A DNA stretch of 64,000 nt, taken from contig OY294067.1 in NCBI GenBank assembly GCA_958510875.1, positions 235,518,361-235,582,360 on the forward strand, written 5' to 3'. Source of the stretch: Endomychus coccineus (Eukaryota; Arthropoda; Insecta; Coleoptera; Endomychidae). Under the pieces are notes generated by a model. It was not told where the DNA came from and did no database searches. It saw only the letters and a list, made by a program, of their open reading frames with translations. A program made the translations under genes and the position numbers. Positions 56,421 through 64,000 of the stretch are shown here, piece by piece; within the stretch, counting starts at the first letter, position 1, and each line of letters begins with the position of its first letter.

Positions 56421-57236
56421 CTAAGTTATTATTTCTTGTGCTATACTTATGGCCGTACATTCTTTTTGTAAATATTGTTTAGAGATTCCAGTATAAGTTC
56501 CATCACAATCTAAACAATTCAATTTATATACTGTGTGGGTTTGTTTATCTTTAGGTATTACAGGTTTTAGATTTGAGAAATATTTCCCAACACAGTTAGT
56601 AGGTTTATGCGCAACATTTATATCGTACTTTTTCAAACATTTCTTAATTTTTCCTGAGGTCTGCGGAATGTATGGTAAAGTTATATAATTGTCTGTATTA
56701 CCTGTTATGTTATTTTTATAAGAAGAACCATTATAGATTTTGTTTATTCTCTCTTTAATGATAGGATTGTAGAAAGTTTTTGGGTAGCCATTCATTTCCA
56801 ATGTATTACGAACAATTTTTTAATTTTTGGGACGGTCCTCTGCGTGGGATAATTTTACCGCGCGGTCTGTGAGGCTGTTTATGACACTTTTTTTATAACA
56901 AGCTGGTGCAACGGAATTGAAATGAAGATAACGTTGAGACCAGACTCCTTTAGTAAACCAAGAAGTTTTTATTTTTCCATCTGCATCATGCCTAATGGTC
57001 ATATCTAGAAAATTAATGTTATTGTTTATTTCTATTTCACAAGTGAATTGAAGTTTACAATAGAAATTGTTAAATTTATTAATCACATATTGAATTTTAT
57101 CGTTGGGAACACACATAAGGCAATCATCTACATACCGTTTAAAGAATACAGGCTGAAAATCTAATGAATTTATAACAGATTCCTCTAGGCATTCCATAAC
57201 GAAGTTAGCAATGGTAGCTGAAATAGGAGATCCCAT
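56421..57236 (-). pseudogene. PLE RT palm to GIY-YIG, minus copy
   Basis: MGSPISATIANFVMECLEES, VFFKRYVDDCLMCVP (catalytic YVDD), EINNNINFLDMTIRHDADGK, WFTKGVWSQRYLHFNS, an in-frame stop at 56820-56822, then NITGNTDNYITLPYIPQTSG, KKYDINVAHKPTNCVGKYFS and CLDCDGTYTGISKQYLQK. A 1-base loss in an A run near 56465 breaks the endonuclease. The N-terminal half of RT is missing where the plus copy begins. Confidence 0.88.
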
Positions 57237-57246
57237 TGCTGTGCCG

Positions 57247-57600
57247 AAAATAAACCTACTAACTGTGTTGGGAAATATTTCTCAAATCTAAAACCTGTAA
57301 TACCTAAAGATAAACAAACCCACACAGTATATAAATTGAATTGTTTAGATTGTGATGGAACTTATACTGGAATCTCTAAACAATATTTACAAAAAAGAAT
57401 GTACGGCCATAAGTATAGCACAAGAAATAATAACTTAGAAAATTCCACCGCCCTTGCTAAGCACTGTTTTGATTATAACCATCAATTTGATTACAAAAAT
57501 GTTAATATTTTAACTAAAGAAACCAATTATTATAAAAGATCTATCCTGGAGATGATTCACATAAATGGGATTCAAATTATGTAAATCATAGGAATGATAT
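57247..57600 (+). pseudogene. PLE GIY-YIG endonuclease, plus copy
   Basis: Enters at TNCVGKYFSNLKPVIPKDKQ and is open to 57584 through NCLDCDGTYTGISKQYLQKR, STALAKHCFDYNHQFDYKN and ETNYYKRSILEMIHI, then diverges. The A run that is short in the minus arm is intact here. Confidence 0.82.
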
Positions 57601-58021
57601 TCAGGGATTGAGACAGATTTATACTAACTTGATTAATTAAAACTCTTGCAAATTCCTACATACGTCTTTATAATGTCAAAAGTATATTTTAGGAAGAACG
57701 CTTAAAGTAAACTAAATTCCAATGCAGGTCTAAAACCTTTTCAAGTACGTCATAAATCTACATCTGGGTCGAGTTATTACAAACAAATAGCTTCGAACTT
57801 CAGTTGCTTTGAGACCATAGCAATATGCGTTTGTACATTATGAGAATATTACTTAACAGTGGTTTATTGTTACAAAAAAATCTATACTTTAATATTAACG
57901 ATACAATTTTCGATTATTCGTGGTTCTGTTCGTTTCGACGGCGTGAGCTTTTTGATTGAAGATTGTGCGATATGGACGCTTGTGCTAATTAGTTTTAGTT
58001 AACCCCTTTTTAACAAAACAA

Positions 58022-58063
58022 GTCTTCTGATGATGGTCGTGAAACCGAAACGTACGTAAAGAC
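58022..58063 (+). ncRNA. Hammerhead ribozyme with one stem II change
   Basis: Same as the other copies except stem II is GGTC-GTGA-AACC, a G-to-A change that replaces the loop-closing C-G pair with C/A. Core bases, stem I and the GTA cleavage triplet are intact. Confidence 0.85.
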
Positions 58064-58126
58064 GAACATTTATAACAGAGTGTTAATGTGACCTAATTCC
58101 CGAGAATTTTTTATATAACTAACAAC

Positions 58127-59259
58127 TTAATCATGTATGATAGTCATAATAGATACAAAATAAGTATATTGAAAATATTATGCATTCCGTCAATATCACA
58201 GCATTCGACGAAATAATCATTGCTTGCAAATGTATGAAACAGTTTTCCCAATTAATGTACCCTTCCTTTTTACTGCTTTTTCGTTGCATGGTTTTGGAAG
58301 ACTCGTTGATGAAAATTATAATTAATAGATCCCTGAATACCTCGAATTTTTGTTAATGATAGCCATAAGCAATTGAGCAAATGTTGTTTCCACTCTACGA
58401 TTATCTGCAAATTAGTAGACATATTAGGACTCAGCTCTGTAATAAGATTAAGAATGAAATTGTATGTATGTAAATATTTTCTTTTTCTCCGAAATGACTT
58501 AAAAAACCTGATATATTGTAAAAAATTAATCTTACGTATGTGACTCCTGGATGGACAGTTTCCACAGGAAATTACAAATTGTTGAAACTCTCAGTTAGCT
58601 GAATTACTCTTTATTCACTGCATCTCTCACAATTTACTTTTCTCCTTGAATGAATTGTACATCTTCATCAAAACACTTAATGATATCTGTTTCTTCTACA
58701 TCTTACAGTAGATGTGTATTTTCAGTTAGTATTCGACAACCTTGTTCATGGTATATTATATAATGTATGAATATAGTTTAATCATTTATTCGGTCTAGAG
58801 GTGGGGGGTCGAGGGTAATTCCCCCGGGACCGGAATTTCTGAGGGGACCTGTAGAGAGCGTTCATTCATTCAGTGTTTTAGCAGGAATAAAAAACATCTA
58901 TCGATCCTGCTCAACCCAAACTAGAATGTCAAGTCTCTATGCCTGGAAGCAGAATTGGCCAAAAATTGAATTTCGAAGAGATCATTAATTCAATTGCATC
59001 AGGCAAAGCAAGAAAGACATACTTCTAAATAATAAGAATTATTAATAGTGTATAATATGGGAACAAATGCATCACTTCCTCCCGCGGGTAGGAAATGGCA
59101 CTTTGCTTCAGAGTAATACATATCTGATTTTTTCTATGACCTTTTACTACGTTTTACATCAATTCCATTATTATTTTCTTGTGTAAATATCTCTAGATGT
59201 CATAATATAAATACTGTTATCAAAGTAGATGGGGCGTTACTAAGGTTGTTTTTGTTTAT
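58127..59259. other. AT-rich DNA, nothing recognised
   Basis: No coding signal. A short G/C-rich patch lies near 58800-58860. Confidence 0.35.
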
Positions 59260-59529
59260 AGTAAACAAACTCCCAAAAAGTGTCATGAAAGTGAGGATGA
59301 AGTTCCCCAAGATATTCTGTAGGAAGCAAGCACGGTCCTTAAGTCTGGAGTCTGCTACCGGTCTAGTGAAAAATATGAAAAGGAGTACCAGTCATTTAAA
59401 TGGTGGATGGAAACTAAGCAAATTAGAAAAGTAACCGCCAATTTGAAGCTCCCGACATTATGGAGAATGTAAAGTATGTTGCGATCTACACTCCAAATTA
59501 AAGACAATATCGACATTAGTATCCTAAAT
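59260..59529 (+). pseudogene. Crypton recombinase N-terminal fragment
   Basis: In one frame: ESEDEVPQDIL, a stop, EASTVLKSG, SSEKYEKEYQSFKWWMETKQ, then LPTLWRM, a stop, SMLRSTLQIKDNIDIS. It parallels SRSVYEMVFNRYEEW and SLWSYYSMIRSIL...NVDIS in the Crypton at 21.35 kb, with about 15 residues missing between the blocks. The catalytic half is absent. Confidence 0.6.
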
Positions 59530-60597
59530 CAGTAGCATTACTTTTTCTCCCTAGGGAGGAAAAGTATTACTTTGCTCCCTCAATTGTGGGTGCAAAATCA
59601 CACTTCCTATATAGGGAGTAGAAAAAAACTTTAGTGTGGGAATTAAAATGAGAATTTATTATACAGATTTATGCTAAAAGAATAGAATATATTTTGAATT
59701 TTGGTATTTGTATTTCTTGATAATATCAACTTGATCACTATCTATATGTGTACTGTTCTAAGATAATTTTGTAGTTGTGTGACACGAAGAAATCACGTTT
59801 ATCAAATAGGGCCCCGATTTTCTCTCGACATCCAGAATTTCTATGAATGATGACAACAATACTTAACTACTGATTAACAAATGTTCCGCAAACTCCAAAG
59901 AACATTTAGTCCCATCAATGGTATAATTAGGAAGATAGATATCATAATCGTCAATATAAGGATATATAGAATTTGTCAACATTGAACAAAATTCTACTCT
60001 CATTTAAAATTGCATTGACATTCAAGGAATAAGGAAAATTAATTAAAATATTATCGATAATTTTTGCGAATCTCTGCAAAGAATTGTTTGTAGAGGATAC
60101 GCTTTCTCGATGCATGTCTCATCATAACATATACAATTATAACAAAAACATAACAATATTCTTATTGTAAACTGGTGTGCATGCAGAAATATATTTCGTA
60201 GGCATTCAAAAAATAATATATGTCACGAGATGTACCTAGAACCTCGCTACAAATCTATTATGATTTGAAATTAAATCATTTTTGCAATCAAACGATGGAC
60301 AATTAGCGGATGTGGTTGGCTCAAAATTCAATAAGACCATAAGGAAATCTCACGACGAACGCCCGCGACCGATATCTAATTGAAAAATGGTAGGAAATTT
60401 TTAAAAACATATTTATTTATTAAATTTGATGAGGACTCGTCTGCTAAAATATTTTCAAGAATTTGACATATGCGGTTATATCGGAAGTGAACATCAACTT
60501 GCTTATTTCAAATAGAACACTCTGTATATTATTAAATTTTCTAATTCTGCAAAAAATGCTTGGTACATTTGATATAAGGTGCTCTATATCTAACTAT
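59530..60597. other. AT-rich DNA, nothing recognised
   Basis: No coding signal or repeat noticed. Confidence 0.35.
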
Positions 60598-61865
60598 AGT
60601 CGAGGAAATAAAGCACTAAAATAGACCAAATTTGGGAAAGTTGGCGGAGTTGGATGGATTGAGATGCGGTTTTCTGCATTCGATTCAGAAAGTGATTTAG
60701 AAACTTTGTCCGGTATTTTTGTTTTGCGGAAAAAATTTGTTGCATTTCTACAGCCAAAAAAAATGCATTTTTCTAAGTGCACTTTTTGAGGTGAATAAAA
60801 AAACGGACTCGAATTGGTTTCTCGGGGGTTTTTGGGGTCGCTGAACACGAATATGATATTTAAAAAATTCCCTGAGGTCCCCTTGGACCTCCCCGGGGGT
60901 ATACTAGCGTCCTGACGTCCTGGATATCGGCGAAATTAATGAAAAAATTATTTTTAATGTTTGTCAACTGTTCGAAAGGTGATATGAAGGTTGCTAGTGA
61001 TGATAACGACATGAAAAAACTCTTCTGCAATACCTGGTATACCCTGCGTCCGGGTAACGAGGTCATCTTCTAGGAATTTGCTATTTTTCTTCATAAAAGG
61101 TAACAAATTCTAGCTCTCGGGGGTTTTCAAAGTTGCCGATCACGACTGTGACCATCACAGTTTTCATGCATAGTCGTGATCGGCAACTTTGAAAACCCCC
61201 GAGAGCTAGAATTTATTATATTTAATTAAAAAAAAACAAGAAATTCCTAGAAGATGACGTGGATACACAGGGCTCGAGTGTCCCGGAAATACCCCCAGGT
61301 AATTTGCAGAACATTGTGAGTGTCACAGTCGTAATCGGCGACTTTAAAAACCCCCGAGAGCTAGAATTTGTTACCATTTATGAAGAAAAATTAGCAAATT
61401 CCTAGAAGATGACGTCGTTACCCAGACGCAGGGTACACCAGGTATTGCAGAAAAGTTTTTTCATGTCGTTATCATCACTAGCAACCTTCATATCACCTTT
61501 CGAACAGTTGACAAACATTAAAAATAATTTTGTCATTAATTTCGTCGATATCCTGGACGTCAGGACGCTAGTTTACCCCCGGGAGGTCCAAGGCGACCTC
61601 AGTGAATTTTTTAAATATCATATTCGTGTTCAGCGACCCCAAAAACCCCCAAGAAACCAATTCGAGTCTATTTTTTTTATTTACCTCAAAAAGTGCATCT
61701 TTGAAAAATGCGTTTTTGGCTGTAGAAATCAACAAATTTTTTCCGCAAAACAAAAAAACCGAACAAAGTTTCTAAATCACTTTCTGAATCGAATGCAGAA
61801 AACCGCATCTCAATCCATCCAACTGCATCAACTTTCCCAGGTTCAATGCTTTATTTCCTCGACTA
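60598..61865. mobile_element. Foldback element, about 1.27 kb
   Basis: Arms 60598-61108 and 61366-61865 begin AGTCGAGGAAATAAAGCA and pair closely. The spacer holds a further hairpin (61107-61150 against 61160-61215). The motif CGTGATCGGCAAC...GAAAACCCCCGA and its inverse occur at about 60822-60855, 61116-61145, 61165-61205, 61330-61365 and 61622-61655. A 166-codon open frame at 61409-61909 lies on one arm and crosses its border; I do not regard it as a gene. Confidence 0.75.
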
Positions 61866-62079
61866 CTAACCGTTTTCGAGATATTAGCATATTTGTGTTA
61901 AATTCATAATGCGCTTTCGGCATTTAGTAATAGTAGACCTATCGAAACGCATTCAAAGTTGTTATTGATTAGAGGCAAGGAGTTCTTTTTTGAAAATCGT
62001 CCACAAAAAAAGCCGAAAACTCTATTTTTAAATGGAAACCTCATTTTCCTTTTTGTGATCTTTATTTTTCTATACTTTG

Positions 62080-62365
62080 ACCACACGAGAGGAAAATCTA
62101 TAATGTTCGAAGAACATGGTGTGAGCCAGCGGTAGAATGTTGGGAGAGAAGACACGCATTCGAATTTTTCGTCAAGGTTTGGAGGTTATAGGCATGAGGA
62201 AAGACTTCACTAGGCAAAGAGTTGCACAAGTTTACCGTTCGATAGAAAAATTACGTCTGGTAGGAAGAAGTTCGGTAGGTCTCGAGCTTGACAATGAAGG
62301 GGTGACTATAGCTTGAGCTTGTCTAGTCCGCCTATCTGGAATCTCTCGTGATGGAATAACAAACG
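62080..62365 (-). pseudogene. LINE 3' end (family A), minus copy
   Basis: On the minus strand the DNA is nearly the same as 20580-20850: TCACGAGAGATTCCAGATAG, the TCACCCCTTCATTGTCAAGC stretch and the ATGTTCTTCGAACATTATAG end. Coding is broken by frameshifts. Confidence 0.7.
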
Positions 62366-62439
62366 AGAAAAAAATAGGATCACTCTCAATTAGGTTTCCT
62401 ATATCAAAATCCCACAATTTTTAACTTATTGCAAATACC

Positions 62440-62600
62440 TCGTTTGTAAACTCTTGAAATTCCACGGTTTATTAATAAAAATAATAGAAATGACACAAAA
62501 TTCAAGTATATTACAAATGTTCAATATTTGTTCCTTCGACTTCTAAACACTTTCCCCATCTGCGAAGTAATCCTTGGTTGATTTAAATTTTCGAATTAAT
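62440..62600 (-). pseudogene. Possible mariner transposase tail
   Basis: Minus strand NQGLLRRWGKCLEVEGTNIE followed by HL and a stop resembles the last residues of mariner-family transposases (xxRWxKCIxxxGxYFE). Too short for certainty. Confidence 0.3.
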
Positions 62601-62697
62601 TTCTTACCCGGACCATTGAGTCGTCAATGGTAGTTAATGGGGTAAACCCGATTTTTTATTGATCCTAAATAAAAAAAATCGAGGACTGATAAATCCA

Positions 62698-63010
62698 TGG
62701 TCGGTGTTCATCAGAAATCTCGACTGTTGTTCCACCATGAGACTTTCCAGATACGCGGACTAGACGAGCTCAAGCTAGTTACCCCTTCACTGTCAAGCTT
62801 GAGACCTGCCGAACTTCTTCCTACCAGATTTCTTTTTTTTTCGAACAGCGAAGTTTTGGAACTCTTTACCTAGTGAGGTTTTTCCACATGCCTATAACCT
62901 CCAAACCTTCAAGAAAAATACGAATGCTTATCTCCTCTCCCTACATTCCACTGCTCGCTCACACGATTTTCTTCGAACATTATAGGTTTCCCTCTCGTGT
63001 AGTTAAAGTA
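62698..63010 (+). pseudogene. LINE 3' end (family A), plus copy
   Basis: The third copy of the same 3' region: GGTGTTCATCAGAAATCTCG, TTTCGAACAGCGAAGTTTTG, CCTATAACCTCCAAACCTTC and TTCGAACATTATAGG. Frames are broken. Together with 62080-62365 it forms an inverted pair around about 330 bp. Confidence 0.7.
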
Positions 63011-63023
63011 TAAAAAATGAAAC

Positions 63024-63070
63024 GTGTGGCACTCGGGGACTGCCGCGGTAAAGCTATTGCATAGCACTAC
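63024..63070 (-). repeat. Helentron-type terminal sequence, inverted
   Basis: The inverse of 4730-4772: GGCACTCGGGGACTGCCGCG, then AAAGCTATTGCATAG. It marks a second Helentron-type end. Confidence 0.55.
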
Positions 63071-63174
63071 GCCACTGGAAAAAGTTGGGCAGAAAAACAT
63101 CCACTACCCCTTCAAAATCTTCACGAATTATGAGTAAAAAAGAGTATCATCTTGATCTCTATGAAGAGTATTCT

Positions 63175-63228
63175 GTGACAAGCATAGATAACTCTACTAC
63201 CGGTAGTAGAGTTATCTATGGTGACAAG
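63175..63228. mobile_element. TIR-only mini-element, 38 bp, with 8-bp TSD
   Basis: A perfect 38-bp palindrome at 63183-63220, made of CATAGATAACTCTACTACC joined directly to its inverse. It is flanked by identical 8-bp repeats GTGACAAG (63175-63182 and 63221-63228). The 8-bp duplication and CA start suit hAT or P-type ends, which is inference only. Confidence 0.85.
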
Positions 63229-63284
63229 TGTCAGTTGACTTGTAAACACAATTTTATACGAAAGTTTTAACGTTCAGATCTCGA

Positions 63285-63930
63285 TAGCGCTTCCGGCTCC
63301 GGGATTTTCACGTGGCCTATCGAAATTAGAAGGTTCGAATTGTATAAAAACACAATTGCATGCACGCCAATGTCTTATGTAACTAGCTACGAACGTAATC
63401 ATTTTGACAAATCCTCGAGGAGCTCGCTGCGCGTAAGTTAGAGTTTACACATTTTACCTCTATTTTGTTAATTTGGGGCTATTTAAGTAGCTAGAAAATT
63501 CCCTTTCGTACGACGCATGTCATATGCTAGTAGGTGACACCTGAGAATACCTCAACTGTTTTAATTAAATTTTCCTATTTAATCGACATTTTGGGGCCCG
63601 AGACTATGCTATTTAGTTGGCCCCGTTCATAAACTAACGACATGGAGCGAAAACCGCATGCGAAAAGTCCTCGTTAAGACGTTCTATGTACCGTAAATTT
63701 GCACTCGCGAGCTACGCGCTTCTCACGTGAACGTCTTTCGATTCATCGAAAATTAACCAATTCAAAACAGTTTTCGCCCCACTTTGGGGCTATCACGACC
63801 TTTTAAAAGGTTCAAAGTTAACATTTCGACAATTTTAAGCTCGGCCGAGCTACATGGTATTTTGTTTTTTTTTCTTGATTAGGTCGCCGCGCTCAAAGCC
63901 CGCGATAAAAACTATATGCGATAGCTTATA
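63285..63930. repeat. Helentron-associated noncoding block, second copy
   Basis: 63285-63450 matches 3300-3470 in direct orientation (core TCGAAATTAGAAGGTTCGAA; GGAGCTCGCTGCGCG). 63868-63930 matches 3508-3575 inverted (core GGTCGCCGCGCTCAAAGCCC). No coding between them. It probably continues past the window edge. Confidence 0.55.
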
Positions 63931-64000
63931 AAAATCCGGTGAATGCGAACATTGAAAGGGTCGCGTATTAGCTATCCATTGGTCAGAACACGTTTTTAGC

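Larger units (their letters stand above)
55730..58113. mobile_element. Head-to-head PLE with 13-bp TSD
   Basis: A longer minus copy (about 55730-57240, with RT) meets a shorter plus copy (about 57247-58113, endonuclease only). The outer 850 bp are inverted repeats with a hammerhead each. The unit is flanked by TATAACTAACAAC (55717-55729 and 58114-58126). Same family as 32986-34743. Confidence 0.9.

Noticed and set aside
61409..61909. 166-codon open frame in the foldback at 60.6-61.9 kb
   Set aside because: It lies on one inverted arm, crosses the element border, its partner arm is broken into two short frames, and the peptide shows no known motif.

Overview
The window looks like a heterochromatic or transposon-rich stretch of an insect nuclear genome, possibly a beetle, though the order cannot be fixed from this sequence. 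The evidence is strong AT-richness, no operons or bacterial signals, and an insect-type mix of mobile elements: Penelope-like elements (PLEs) with GIY-YIG endonuclease and hammerhead ribozymes, mariner-like elements with a DUF4817-type N-terminus, ZMYM1-like hAT elements, a Crypton, Helentron remains, a MULE fragment, BEL/Pao and several LINE clades. I recognise no host gene. Almost every readable coding stretch is a broken transposon gene.

Layout. 0-0.9 kb: 3' end of a LINE. 2.6-5.5 kb: a foldback element containing the helicase-endonuclease end of a Helentron. 5.6-6.8 kb: a second foldback. 7.4-13.4 kb: one PLE split by a solo LTR and by a second, unresolved insertion. 14.2-15.6 kb: tRNA-like SINE head, BEL/Pao RT and LINE fragments. 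15.6-18.7 kb: inverted arms enclosing tandem repeats and a nearly intact PLE. 20.4-22.5 kb: LINE tail and Crypton recombinase. 22.9-25.1 kb: mariner-like element with very long TIRs. 25.5-31.6 kb: PLE and LINE pieces. 33-34.7 kb: short palindromic PLE with two outward hammerheads. 34.9-35.9 kb: transposase and LINE fragments. 37-38.3 kb: internally deleted hAT. 39-42 kb: large foldback with an inserted MULE fragment. 42.3-46.6 kb: head-to-head PLE interrupted by an LTR. 46.9-50.7 kb: hAT inserted in a repeat whose empty copy lies alongside. 50.7-54.8 kb: PLE with a mariner-like insertion, followed by a second mariner-like copy with an open catalytic domain. 55.7-58.1 kb: head-to-head PLE with target-site duplications. 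59-64 kb: Crypton fragment, foldback, LINE tails, a 38-bp palindromic mini-element and Helentron-type ends.

The elements do not form a pathway; they form a nest whose insertion order can be read. LTRs, hAT, MULE and mariner copies interrupt older PLEs or foldbacks, often with a visible target-site duplication or an uninterrupted paralogue. The most unusual items are a TIR-only palindrome of 36-38 bp flanked by 8-bp duplications at two loci, PLE units inserted as head-to-head structures with a hammerhead at each end, and a mariner-like family whose long TIR includes the transposase start codon.
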